Below are positions 53,015 through 61,674 of a stretch of DNA of 64,000 nt, piece after piece. The stretch is from contig CAYYOV010000015.1 of NCBI GenBank assembly GCA_964473365.1, positions 10,871 through 74,870 of the forward strand. Reading direction: 5' to 3'. A program made the translations under genes and the position numbers. The notes below the pieces were generated by a model. It did no database searches, was not told the DNA's origin, and saw only the letters and a list, made by a program, of their open reading frames with translations. This DNA is from 2-02-FULL-55-14 sp964473365 (GTDB lineage Bacteria; Bacteroidota; Ignavibacteria; UBA10030). The number at the start of each line of letters is the position of its first letter. The first letter of the stretch is position 1.

Positions 53015-53179
53015 AAGCACGAAATACGAAGTGCGAAATTCGAAACAGAGTCAAAAACTACAAGCACCAAATAGCAAGGGCGCGGGAGGTCATATGACCA
53101 ACCACGCCCTTGGTGTTTCCGCGAGGCGGCCGCCTTGCGGCGTCCTTGGAGCTTGTTTCGAGCTCCGAATTTCGTGCTT
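53015..53179. repeat. Nested inverted-repeat element between fadD and the hydrolase gene
   Basis: The outer arms AAGCACGAAAT (53015-53025) and ATTTCGTGCTT (53169-53179) are perfect complements. Further partial pairing (GAAATTCG and CGAATTTC) lies inside, and an inner hairpin sits at 53075-53112. The whole 165-bp block has no open frame and looks like a small dispersed palindromic element. Confidence 0.6.
53075..53112 (+). terminator. Inner hairpin, possible fadD terminator
   Basis: CAAGGGCGcGG pairs with CCaCGCCCTTG (one mismatch) around the 12-bp palindrome GGTCATATGACC. No U-tract is present. It is 62 bp after the fadD stop. Confidence 0.5.
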
Positions 53180-53188
53180 GTGCCGTCT

Positions 53189-54885
53189 CTACTTCCTAAG
53201 TGGCTTCAGCAGAAGGTCCTGAAAATCGAAGCTGAAATCGGTCGCCGGTGATACGGCCTTCATTCGGGCTTCACGGANNNNNNNNNNNNNNNNNNNNNNN
53301 NNNNNNNNNNNNNNNNNNNNNNNNNNNNNNNNNNNNNNNNNNNNNNNNNNNNNNNNNNNNNNNNNNNNNNNNNNNNNAAATCGAAGCTGAAATCGGTCGC
53401 CGGTGATACGGCCTTCATTCGGGCTTCACGGATGCTCCCGTCCGGCTCGAGCGAGAATGTCACGAACGCGTCGGCCCGCAACTCGCGGTCATGCCACTTG
53501 GCAACGAATGTATCATACTGCCAATGCTCGAGGTCTCCGACGAGGGACGGCGTGTGGGCGAACCGGATCGTCCCCTTCCCTTCTTTCACCTCGATGACGA
53601 CGTCCCCGTACCACGCGTCGCGGTAGGTCCCGGCATACTTCTCCAGAGCCAGCGACGGACCTGCCTGTGCCCGGTCCGCCTCGGTCTTCTTCTCCGCTTC
53701 GGCGATCCGCTTGTTCTGCTCATCGCGCAGATCTTTGAATCCCTTCAGCCAGTCGGTGTCCTTCGCACCCAGGTAGTGGTCCAGGATGTAGTGCGTCAGG
53801 ACCATGAACGCGTCGCCGCTTTCCTGATTGGTGAGAACGGCAACACCCAGGCGTTTCTCCGGAATGAGCGTGACTTTTGAGACGAAGCCCGGAAGTCCTC
53901 CAGTATGCATGACGAGCTTGAGCCCCCGGTAGTCGTTGAGGAACAGGCCGAGCCCGTATCCTCGAAAGTTCGTTCCGAGCGGGGCCAGTCCCTTTGGCGC
54001 CGAGTCGGCCCGCAGGGGCGTGACCACTGCTTGCAGTTCTCGCGTCAAGCTGGGCGTGTACAGCCGCCGGTCCTGCGAGATGCGCCCGGAATCGAGGTTC
54101 ACCTGCATCCATCGTGCAATGTCGCGCGCGTTCGTTACGACGCCGCCGGCCGGGTTCGTGTTGTCACTCGTGAACGGGGCCACCGGCCGCACCTTCCCTT
54201 CCACTTCCGCGTGCGGCGTGGCTGCGTTCGCAACCTTTTCGATGTCCGAGTGGCCCGGTTTGCTGCCCGTCATGCCGACCGGCTCCAGGATCCGTTTGGT
54301 GATGAACTCCTCCCACGTCATGCCGCTCTGCGATTCGATGAGGAGGCCGGCGACAAGGTAGAGAACGTTGTCGTACGCGTACGCAGACCGGAAACTCGTT
54401 TCCAGCGGGATGTATTGGAGCTGACGCGCGATCTGGTCGCGGTTATAGGTCGACGGTGGCCACCACAAGAGGTCGCCGCCACCAAGCCCCAGTCCGCTGC
54501 GATGGACCAGGAGGTCACGTACGGTCAGCTCTTTCGTCACATACGGGTCTGACAGGCGAAACCACGGAAGATACCGAATGACCGGTGCGTCCCATTCCAC
54601 CTTCCCTTCTTCCACCAACATCCCCAGCGCAATGGCCGTGAAGACCTTCGTGTTCGAAGCGATGGCAAAGAGTGTCTGGTCATCCACCTTGTCGGATGCT
54701 CCCAACTTCTTCACTCCGTAGCCTTTCGCCAGGACCACCTTGCCATCCTTGACGATCGTCAGGGCGATGCCAGGTACCTGGAAGGTCGACATGACCTTCT
54801 CCACGTAGGCATCCAGCCCCGGAGGTGGCTGCTGCGCCCCCAGCGGGAACGTGAACAACACAAGGGCAACGATCAGTCGTTTCAT
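53189..54885 (-). CDS. Beta-lactamase-fold serine hydrolase with DUF3471-like tail (interrupted by a false gap)
   Basis: An exported serine hydrolase of the class C beta-lactamase/PBP fold. Signal peptide MKRLIVALVLFTFPLGAQ; nucleophile motif S77-N-T-K80; YAYDN as second motif; HTGG as third. A C-terminal DUF3471-type lipocalin-like segment (about 415-505) follows. A 100-N gap (53278-53377) with 55-bp flanking repeats cuts the gene near its 3' end. Collapsing them gives 513 residues ending FDFQDLLLKPLRK, stop at 53189. Without repair the frame would run into a wrong tail. ATG 54885 has AAAGGA upstream. The substrate is unknown. Confidence 0.87.
53223..53277. repeat. 55-bp direct repeat, left of gap 2
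   Basis: Identical to 53378-53432 on the other side of the N run. Same length as at gap 1, as expected for an assembler k-mer of 55. Confidence 0.93.
53278..53377. other. 100-N scaffold gap inside the hydrolase gene
   Basis: Exactly 100 Ns between identical 55-bp ends. The join needs no added sequence. Confidence 0.95.
53378..53432. repeat. 55-bp direct repeat, right of gap 2
   Basis: Second copy of the 55-bp overlap at 53223-53277. Confidence 0.93.
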
Positions 54886-54980
54886 GTCTGTCCTTTCTGT
54901 GACCGGGTTCCGGTTGAAATGCGGCGAGGGACCCGTTGCCACCCCGGCATCGCGGTCCCTCGCGGTAGATGTTCCGGGTC

Positions 54981-55931
54981 TCAACCTTTCTTCTTGGTCT
55001 CGTCCTGCGTGGCACTGACGCTTTGGAATACCTTACCGACGGTAGCGACCATCGCGCCGACATCCGTCAGGTTCGACGGAAGGATCATCGTGTTGTTGAT
55101 CTTCGCCAGCTTGCCGAACTCGCCGAGGTACTGTTCGGCAATGCGGAGGTTGACGGCATCCATCCCTCCGCGCTCACTGATGGCTGTCGCGATCTCCCGG
55201 ATCCCTTTCGCCGTGGCCATGGCGACCCGTTCGATCTCCTGCGCCCGTCCTTCGGCCTCGTTGATGCGCTTCATCTTTTCGCCTTCGGACCTCAGGATGG
55301 CGTCCTGCTTGTCTCCATCTGCCCGATTGATCTTCGCCTGCCGGTCGCCTTCGGATTCGGCGATCAGCGCCCGCTTCTCGCGTTCGGCCCGCATCTGCTT
55401 CTCCATCGCATCCTTGATGCTGCCGGGCGGCACGATGTTCTTGATCTCGTAGCGCGTCACTTTCAAGCCCCAGGGGGCCGAGGCTTTGTCGATGGCCGTC
55501 ACGATGGCATGATTGATCATGTCGCGCTCTTCGAACGTCCGATCGAGCTCGATCCGGCCGATCTCGCTACGCATTGTCGTTTGCGCAAGCTGGATCGAAC
55601 CGTAGGCGTAGTCGTTGATACCGTACGAGGCCTTGGTGGGGTCGATGATCTGGAAATACAGCACGCCGTCGACCTCTACCTGAATGTTGTCCTTGGTGAT
55701 GCAGTCCTGCGGCGGTACATCGATGGCCATTTCTTTCAGCGAATGCCGGTAGGCGATACGATCGACGAAGGGAATAAGGAAATGCAGGCCCGCTTCCAGG
55801 GTCGCGTGGTACTTGCCCAATCGTTCGACGATGAAGACCGTTCGCTGCGGCACCACGCGGAGGCTTCGCGCGAGGACGATGAAGAGGAAGAATACCAGAC
55901 CTAGCAGAATGATGGTCTCGACGGGTTCCAT
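54981..55931 (-). CDS. Slipin/stomatin-like SPFH (band 7) protein
   Basis: A 316-residue membrane-anchored SPFH protein (QmcA/slipin type). One N-terminal helix (TIILLGLVFFLFIVLA) is followed by the band-7 domain (VVPQRTVFIVERLGKYH onward) and a long charged coiled coil (about 185-260, Ala/Glu/Lys-rich with EKRALIAESEGDRQA). Such proteins form membrane-microdomain oligomers. It is paired with an NfeD gene 124 bp upstream on the same strand, the classic slipin-NfeD arrangement. ATG 55931 (MEPVETIILL) is preferred. Confidence 0.9.
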   Translation of the reverse strand: MEPVETIILLGLVFFLFIVLARSLRVVPQRTVFIVERLGKYHATLEAGLHFLIPFVDRIAYRHSLKEMAIDVPPQDCITKDNIQVEVDGVLYFQIIDPTKASYGINDYAYGSIQLAQTTMRSEIGRIELDRTFEERDMINHAIVTAIDKASAPWGLKVTRYEIKNIVPPGSIKDAMEKQMRAEREKRALIAESEGDRQAKINRADGDKQDAILRSEGEKMKRINEAEGRAQEIERVAMATAKGIREIATAISERGGMDAVNLRIAEQYLGEFGKLAKINNTMILPSNLTDVGAMVATVGKVFQSVSATQDETKKKG

Positions 55932-56055
55932 GGTGGTCCTTGGATGGAGAATGATCCGCAAACAGGACGAACGCCCACATCCGAAGAAGAATGCTTCGCT
56001 CTCTTCGCGTCCTGTGTGTCAGTTCGTGGATGTTTGCTGAGATGCGAGGATGTGA

Positions 56056-56508
56056 TCAGAGCGGTTTGACGAAGAGTGTGAGGTTCCGACGTTCGACGAT
56101 CGTCACCGTCGCACCCGCCGCGATGGGAACCTCTGTTTCGGCATGCCAGTGAACGCCGTTGAATTCAACCTTTCCGCCGGCACCCGGTTCGATCGCACCC
56201 ACCGCCACAGCCCTCTCGCCGACGACCGAATCGAGCGCTTCGTTCGCGCCATACCCGCCGGCTCGACGACCCTCGAAGAGGGCCTTTCCTTTCTGGCGAA
56301 AGAGGACGAGCGTCGCGACAGACGCCAGCATGAACGTCAGCAACTGTCCGTTGAATGTGGGGAGAATACCGAGCGCGACGAGCAGGGCCGTTATCCAGGC
56401 CCCGATGCCGAAGAAGATGACGACGAAGCCCGGCGTAACCAGTTCGGCGAGCAAGAGCAGCAGTCCGACAAGAAACCAAGCGAGTTCCGGATCGATCCAA
56501 TGTTCCAC
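56056..56508 (-). CDS. Short NfeD family membrane protein
   Basis: A 150-residue NfeD protein of the short type without the ClpP-like protease domain. Helices: AWFLVGLLLLLAELVTPG and two more up to about residue 70. A soluble OB-fold follows (about 90-150, VVGERAVAVGAIEPGAGGKV, then ATVTIVERRNLTLFV). It works with the SPFH partner encoded downstream, probably stabilising membrane domains. Confidence 0.88.
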   Translation of the reverse strand: MEHWIDPELAWFLVGLLLLLAELVTPGFVVIFFGIGAWITALLVALGILPTFNGQLLTFMLASVATLVLFRQKGKALFEGRRAGGYGANEALDSVVGERAVAVGAIEPGAGGKVEFNGVHWHAETEVPIAAGATVTIVERRNLTLFVKPL

Positions 56509-56622
56509 GGTTCCCTCTTTCAGAATGACGCTGTCATAGTACCCATCGGTGGGAGGAAAATCAAATCTGCCTTTTCTCGCTTTTTGTGCCTATGTTTGTG
56601 CGACCGTTCGAGGAGAGACCGC

Positions 56623-57057
56623 ATGCCAGATCGACGTATCGGTTGGATGGACTATTTCATGAAGATCGCCGAGCAGGTATCAACGCGCAGCACGTGCGAC
56701 CGCCGCCATGTCGGAGCCGTCATCGTCCGCGACCGGACGATCCTCTCGACGGGCTACAACGGCAGTCTCCCGGGTACTCCGCATTGCGACGACTCCGGGC
56801 ATGACATGGAGAACGGACATTGTGTCCGAACGGTCCACGCCGAAGCCAACGCCATCGCACAAGCGGCCCGGAATGGCGTCCGCATCGAGGGATCCGAGCT
56901 GTATGTCACGTCGTCACCCTGCCTGACCTGTTTCAAACTGGTCGCCAACAGCGGCATCCGTTCGATCTACTATAAAGAGTTCTATCGGGACGAGCGCATT
57001 ACGGAATACGCCCGCCAGGCCGACATCTCTCTCATCTATATGGGTCCAAAGACCTGA
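56623..57057 (+). CDS. dCMP deaminase
   Basis: A 144-residue zinc-dependent deoxycytidylate deaminase (dCMP to dUMP) for dTMP synthesis. The zinc motif HAEANAI provides His and catalytic Glu, and SPCLTCF the two cysteines. CDDSGHDMENGHCVRTVHAE is the extended dCMP-type insert. ATG 56623 has GAGGAGA about eight bases upstream; a much longer frame from 56143 overlaps the NfeD gene and is rejected. It is the third CDA-fold deaminase in this window. Confidence 0.88.
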   Translation: MPDRRIGWMDYFMKIAEQVSTRSTCDRRHVGAVIVRDRTILSTGYNGSLPGTPHCDDSGHDMENGHCVRTVHAEANAIAQAARNGVRIEGSELYVTSSPCLTCFKLVANSGIRSIYYKEFYRDERITEYARQADISLIYMGPKT

Positions 57058-57076
57058 CCGAAAGACGAAGGACGCC

Positions 57077-57889
57077 ATGGTCCTCGACTTTCAGCACGCC
57101 ACATTGGGTCGCACCGGGCGGAATGTCAACCGGCTCGGGTTCTCGGCCAGCTACTGGCCCGGTCGCTCCGCTCTCACCCGTGCGCTCGACGCCGGAATCA
57201 ACTACTTCTTCGGCTTCGGGCTTGACCGGCAACTCATCACGTTCTACCGGGACCTACCCTCCTCCGTCAAGCAGTCGCTCGTCCTGGGAACGGGCGCATA
57301 CAATTACATTTGGACGAGGCAGAACCTGCAGGACACGCTCGAAAAGCGGTTGCGACAATTTCGCACCGACTGCATCGACGTCTTTCATTTTCTGGGCATC
57401 ATGAAGCCGGCAGAGTTCCCACCGTCCGTCCTGGAGCAGATGGTACGGCTCAAGGAACAGGGGCACGTGAAGGCGATCGCCGTCTCCTGCCATGACCGAA
57501 CGTTTGCCGGACACTTAGCGGCGACCGGGACACTGGACGTCCTCATGATCCGGTACAACGCGGCGCATCGGGGGGCCGAGCGTGATATCTTCCCGCATGT
57601 TGCTCAGCATGGCGTCGGAGTGGTGAGCTATACGGCGACCCGCTGGACCTACCTCCTCCGGCCACCGAAAGGTTGGCCGCGCGACGCCCGCATACCGACG
57701 GCCGGCGACGTCTACCGGTTCGTGCTGAGCGACCCGCACGTTGACGTTTGCCTGACGGCTCCGCGGAATCTTCGCCAATTCGAGGAGAACCTGAAAGCCG
57801 CACAGCTCGGTCCGCTCTCTCCCGATGACATGGCCTTCGTCCAGCATTTCGGCGATGCGGTCCACGCCCGCCAGAAGTGGTTCATGTAG
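57077..57889 (+). CDS. Aldo/keto reductase-like protein with altered catalytic residues
   Basis: A 270-residue TIM-barrel protein aligned by eye with aldo/keto reductases: LGRTGRNVNRLGFSASYW at the start, DAGINYF, LEKRLRQFRTDCIDVFHF, LKEQGHVKAIAVSCHD. The usual Asp-Tyr-Lys-His tetrad is not where expected: the Asp after GINYF is Phe, the usual Lys in the next strand is Gly (LVLGTG), and the YG segment is missing. It is 20 bp after the dCMP deaminase gene. It may bind nucleotide or ligand without reductase activity, or use other residues. Confidence 0.75.
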   Translation: MVLDFQHATLGRTGRNVNRLGFSASYWPGRSALTRALDAGINYFFGFGLDRQLITFYRDLPSSVKQSLVLGTGAYNYIWTRQNLQDTLEKRLRQFRTDCIDVFHFLGIMKPAEFPPSVLEQMVRLKEQGHVKAIAVSCHDRTFAGHLAATGTLDVLMIRYNAAHRGAERDIFPHVAQHGVGVVSYTATRWTYLLRPPKGWPRDARIPTAGDVYRFVLSDPHVDVCLTAPRNLRQFEENLKAAQLGPLSPDDMAFVQHFGDAVHARQKWFM

Positions 57890-57948
57890 GGAGTGGCCCG
57901 CGCGTTCACGAATTGATCATCCATTCTTTCACCCTCTCGACGGATCCT

Positions 57949-58662
57949 ATGAACGACTCCACCCGCACCTTGCACGACGAGCGACAGGACGAACAGCTTC
58001 GCGGCCTGATGTCGGCCCAGGAGGATGTATGGAGGATCTTCCGCGTCATGGCGGAATTCGTCGACGGGTTCACCGTCATGGCCAAGCAGGAGCGGCTCGT
58101 CTCGATCTTCGGCTCCGCCCGGACCAAACCGGGGACGTCCGATTACGAAATGGGCGTCAAGGTGGCAGAGGAACTCGTTCGACGCGGGTTCAATATTCTC
58201 ACGGGAGGCGGTCCCGGGATCATGGAGGCGGGCAACAAGGGGGCGCAGCAAGCGAAGGGGGCGTCAGCTGCTGTCACGATCGACCTGCCGCACGAGCAAC
58301 GCACGAATGCTTTCGTCGACCGCGGACGGGCAGCGACGTTTCGGCACTTCTTCGTCCGAAAGGTGATGTTCGTTAAGTATGCACACGGGTTCGTCGTCCT
58401 TCCGGGAGGATTCGGCACGCTCGACGAGTTCTTCGAAGCCATCACGCTCATTCAGACAAGAAAGACAAAGGCCTTCCCCGTGGTGCTCATGGGAAAAGCC
58501 TATTGGAGCGGTCTGCTTGAGTGGATCAAAGGAACAATGCTTCCGGCGGGAATGATCTCGGCGCAGGACCTCGAGCTCTTCACGGTCACCGACGATCCAG
58601 CCGAGGCGGCTGCGTTGATCGCGGCGTTCTACGACAAGCACGCGATGGTGACGAACTTCTGA
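57949..58662 (+). CDS. LOG family protein (nucleotide monophosphate glycosidase-like)
   Basis: A 237-residue Rossmann-like protein of the LOG/TIGR00730 family, whose members cleave nucleoside 5'-monophosphates to the base and ribose phosphate (cytokinin-activating or PpnN-like). Family motifs are TGGGPGIMEAGNKGA and LPGGFGTLDEFFE. The N-terminal 45 residues are variable and helical. ATG 57949 follows an AT-rich tract. It continues the nucleotide-related run with dCMP deaminase; the exact substrate is unknown. Confidence 0.86.
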   Translation: MNDSTRTLHDERQDEQLRGLMSAQEDVWRIFRVMAEFVDGFTVMAKQERLVSIFGSARTKPGTSDYEMGVKVAEELVRRGFNILTGGGPGIMEAGNKGAQQAKGASAAVTIDLPHEQRTNAFVDRGRAATFRHFFVRKVMFVKYAHGFVVLPGGFGTLDEFFEAITLIQTRKTKAFPVVLMGKAYWSGLLEWIKGTMLPAGMISAQDLELFTVTDDPAEAAALIAAFYDKHAMVTNF

Positions 58663-58694
58663 CGCGGGCAAATCCTGGGAGGTCCCGGATGGGG

Positions 58695-58825
58695 CCGCCA
58701 AGGACGCCAAGTGCAATCGAGGCCGTTGAACCGCCAAGGACGCCAAGATCAGTGGATGCCGTTGAAACACGAAGAACGCCAAGGTGAGATCGGCGGTCGT
58801 TTCAGCCGAAACCCTTGGCGTTCTT
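58695..58825. repeat. 36-bp-period tandem repeat with terminal hairpin
   Basis: CCGCCAAGGACGCCAAG occurs at 58695-58711 and 58731-58747, each followed by 10 variable bases and GCCGTTGAA (period 36 bp). A third unit from 58767 is degenerate. It leads into an inverted repeat AAGAACGCCAAGG (58772-58784)/CCTTGGCGTTCTT (58813-58825). The block occupies most of the 189-bp convergent space between the LOG and DUF4954 genes, and its hairpin may act as a terminator. Confidence 0.72.
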
Positions 58826-58851
58826 GGCGAACTTGACAGCCTGTCACACCG

Positions 58852-60837
58852 TTACAACTTCTCAATCATAGCTTCTAGTCTCGCCTTCCTCGCCTCCAAG
58901 TCGGCCTTCTCTTTCATCAGCTTCTGCACCACGCTGTTCGTCTCTGCGCTCCCGCGGACGGTCGCGAATTCGGCGGCTCGCTCCTCCTCCGACATGCCTA
59001 ATCCGTAGCTGATCCGGGCGAACGCATCGAACTCACGCTTGGAATCGTCCAGGATCATGCCCTGCAAGGACAGGGCCGCCTCGAAATACGCCTTCACGGC
59101 CGCCAACGCCTGCTCCTTTGTCATCTCTGCCGGCACCACCTGGTATTCCGCGGCGAATGCCGCAGTGATGTATTCCCATTCGTCCGACCTGTAGGAACCT
59201 GCCAGCGTATCCAACAGTCCTTCGAGGTCCGCTTCGGTCTTCACGCCGCCACCGGCCAGGCGTTTCTCGAGACCTTGGAGACGCTCGACCGGAACCAATA
59301 GGCCGGCGAGGTCGGTCCATGCTTTCGGATCTTTGAGCACTGATGTAGCCGCCAAGCTCTTCCGCACGTCGCTCCAGGAGGTCGAAGCACCGACAGCTTC
59401 GATGCGGGCCACGATCGCCCCGTTCAAGTACCGTGCGATCGCCTGGGCGTAGTATTTTGCGCATCGCCGCAACAGCAACCGTTTGACGACTACGCCGCCG
59501 ATGGCGACGGAGTGCTTCTCCTTTGGCGTCGTTTCATTGAGCTTGAGGAGCGTGTCACGCCCCCGGCGCATCTTCTCCACCGTGAATGGTGAGAAGACGT
59601 CGAACACGATCCGGTCGCGCTTGACCGGCGCCTTGCGACCATCGCGCTTGGGCCATTTTTCTCCATCCCTCACCGTACCAACCGAGAACAGGTTCATGCC
59701 TGGTACGATCTGCGACTGGCCTTCGGATTCGTGGATGTACGAGAACGGCAGGTCGGGGGTGTTAATGTTCGTGTAATGCTTGCCGATCACGACGCTGAAG
59801 GCTCCGACGTGTGTTTCGTGGAGAACGTACGAGAACGACCCGGTCTTGCAACCACGTTCGAACAGTCCCTGGTGGACCGGACCGAGTTTGTACATATGAT
59901 TGCTCTGGTTCGTCCCCGACCCCGCGTTGTAAAAGGAGAACTGTGCCGCGATGAGGAGTGTCGATTTGTGGTGGGTAACGGTGTACGGGCCGCCGAACAT
60001 CGAGACGGCCTCGCCATGGAACCCTTCGCAATTGGCGAAGAAGAGGCTGTTCTCCGCGGAGAACTGCTTCCCGAGCTTCGCCGCCTGGCCGACAAACACC
60101 TTCTCGAGCAGGACGCCCGATCCGACGGCCGCTCCCTCGGCGATGATGAAATGCTTCGCGTTGACGCCGTCTCCCACGGTTGTCGGGTGCTCTGCACAGC
60201 TCAGGATCGTCCCATCTTCCAGTGCCGCGACGCCCCGCACCACTGCCGCAGGCCCGACGCGCACATTTCGGATCGTTCCGGAATGGAGCACCTGAGCGCC
60301 CGCACCAATCTCGACCCTCGCACTTTTCGCCGCCTCCACGGACCGATGGACGGCCGCGGAGATCGATGCCACAATTGCCGGATCGTGGAGCCTGAACGCC
60401 TGAAGATACGCCGACTGTGCTGACATGGTCGGAGTAAGGCGGACCACCCGCCCGCCACCCTCATTCACGGTTTCGAGCTCGGTCCCCACGCCACACGCCG
60501 CGCCAGCGTCGGCCGTCAGGGCGGCGACATCCTGCACGACCGCTCCCGGACCGATGATGACGTTCGAAATGACAGAACCGATCCGGTCGATCCGCGCTCC
60601 GTCCCCGACCTCGCAGTCGTCGAGAACGGTCTGATACACACCGCAAGGAAGCTCAACGCCGTCGACCTTCACGGCTCCGCGATTATCGCCAAGGCGCACG
60701 GTCCCCCGGAATTCGGCGTTGCGCACACGGTCGAGCGACAGGTCTGGATGCACGGTGACCTGTTCCCACGCCATTGCCCGACAACCCTGCTGTTCGAGCC
60801 GCCGGACCTCATCGTTTGTCAATGCGCGGAAAAGCAT
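58852..60837 (-). CDS. DUF4954 family protein (left-handed beta-helix)
   Basis: A 661-residue protein of the DUF4954 family, found in Bacteroidota and related phyla. The first 330 residues contain repeated hexapeptide-like turns (for example IGPGAVVQDVAAL, VRVGPAAVVRGVAAL) that should form a left-handed beta helix. A second part is mostly helical, ending in a charged coiled coil (MKEKADLEARKARLEAMIEKL region). Function is unknown; relation to sugar-nucleotide acyltransferases or pyrophosphorylases is possible. The nagB gene begins 10 bp downstream, suggesting a link to amino sugars. Confidence 0.83.
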   Translation of the reverse strand: MLFRALTNDEVRRLEQQGCRAMAWEQVTVHPDLSLDRVRNAEFRGTVRLGDNRGAVKVDGVELPCGVYQTVLDDCEVGDGARIDRIGSVISNVIIGPGAVVQDVAALTADAGAACGVGTELETVNEGGGRVVRLTPTMSAQSAYLQAFRLHDPAIVASISAAVHRSVEAAKSARVEIGAGAQVLHSGTIRNVRVGPAAVVRGVAALEDGTILSCAEHPTTVGDGVNAKHFIIAEGAAVGSGVLLEKVFVGQAAKLGKQFSAENSLFFANCEGFHGEAVSMFGGPYTVTHHKSTLLIAAQFSFYNAGSGTNQSNHMYKLGPVHQGLFERGCKTGSFSYVLHETHVGAFSVVIGKHYTNINTPDLPFSYIHESEGQSQIVPGMNLFSVGTVRDGEKWPKRDGRKAPVKRDRIVFDVFSPFTVEKMRRGRDTLLKLNETTPKEKHSVAIGGVVVKRLLLRRCAKYYAQAIARYLNGAIVARIEAVGASTSWSDVRKSLAATSVLKDPKAWTDLAGLLVPVERLQGLEKRLAGGGVKTEADLEGLLDTLAGSYRSDEWEYITAAFAAEYQVVPAEMTKEQALAAVKAYFEAALSLQGMILDDSKREFDAFARISYGLGMSEEERAAEFATVRGSAETNSVVQKLMKEKADLEARKARLEAMIEKL

Positions 60838-60847
60838 GGCGACCCCG

Positions 60848-61654
60848 CTACAGGACCGGCAATTTCAGGTTCTCGGCCTCGATATCCTTGAAGTACTTCA
60901 CGGTGCCGACCTTCAATTCGTACGTCGATGCATCGTCGCACACGATCATGCCGTGACGGTGCAGCTGGAGCTGTGAGACGGTCCACATGTGGTTCACGCC
61001 GTCCTCCACCACCTTCTGGAGCGCGCGCGATTTGGAGTAGCCGGCCACAATAATGACGACCTCCTGCGCGTCCATCACGGTCCCGACGCCGACGGTCAGG
61101 GCCGTCTTCGGCACCTTGTTCGGGTCGCCGCCGAAGAATCGCGAATTGGCGATGCGCGTATCCATGGTGAGCGTCTTGATGCGTGTGCGGGAGGATAACG
61201 ACGAGCCCGGTTCGTTGAAAGCGATGTGACCGTCGGGTCCGATGCCACCCAAAAAGAGATGGATACCGCCGATCTTTCGGATGCGCTCCTCATACTCCGT
61301 GCACTCTTTTTCCAGGTCCTTCGCGTTTCCGTTGAGGATGTTGACGTTCTCGTGCGGAATGTCGACATGACTGAACAGATGATGCCACATGAAATAGTGG
61401 TAGCTCTCGGTGTGATCCTCCGGGAGGCCGACGTATTCGTCCATGTTGAAGGTGACGACGTTCTTGAACGACACTTTCCCCTGTTGATGGAGGCTCACCA
61501 GGTTCTGGTACGTACCGATGGGCGACGAACCTGTTGGGAGTCCAAGGACGTACGGTCGCTCCTTCGTCGGTTTGAACGCGTTGATCTTCGCCGCAACGTA
61601 GTGGGCGGTCCACTTGCTGAGGGCGTCGTAGCTGTCGTGGATGAGGATACGCAT
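60848..61654 (-). CDS. nagB: Glucosamine-6-phosphate deaminase
   Basis: A 268-residue enzyme that converts glucosamine 6-phosphate to fructose 6-phosphate and ammonia. Catalytic Asp72 (NMDEYVGLP), Asp141 and His143 (GPDGHIAFNEP), and Glu148 lie at the same numbers as in the E. coli enzyme. ATG 61654 (MRILIHDSYD) fits; the frame extension to 61708 overlaps the acyl-CoA synthetase gene. It sits between that gene (20 bp) and the DUF4954 gene (10 bp), as one operon. The usual nagA is absent here. Confidence 0.93.
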   Translation of the reverse strand: MRILIHDSYDALSKWTAHYVAAKINAFKPTKERPYVLGLPTGSSPIGTYQNLVSLHQQGKVSFKNVVTFNMDEYVGLPEDHTESYHYFMWHHLFSHVDIPHENVNILNGNAKDLEKECTEYEERIRKIGGIHLFLGGIGPDGHIAFNEPGSSLSSRTRIKTLTMDTRIANSRFFGGDPNKVPKTALTVGVGTVMDAQEVVIIVAGYSKSRALQKVVEDGVNHMWTVSQLQLHRHGMIVCDDASTYELKVGTVKYFKDIEAENLKLPVL

Positions 61655-61674
61655 GGAAGCAGGCCTCCGGAGGT

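Noticed and set aside
53260..53280. Hydrolase C terminus ending SVKPE
   Set aside because: This tail results from reading out of the N run in the wrong frame. The repaired frame ends at 53189.
56143..56622. N-terminal extension of the dCMP deaminase frame
   Set aside because: It runs antisense through nfeD; the deaminase has a good start and ribosome binding site at 56623.
58695..58784. Possible CRISPR array
   Set aside because: Only two exact units with 10-base variable parts and no cas genes nearby; the spacing is far too short for spacers.
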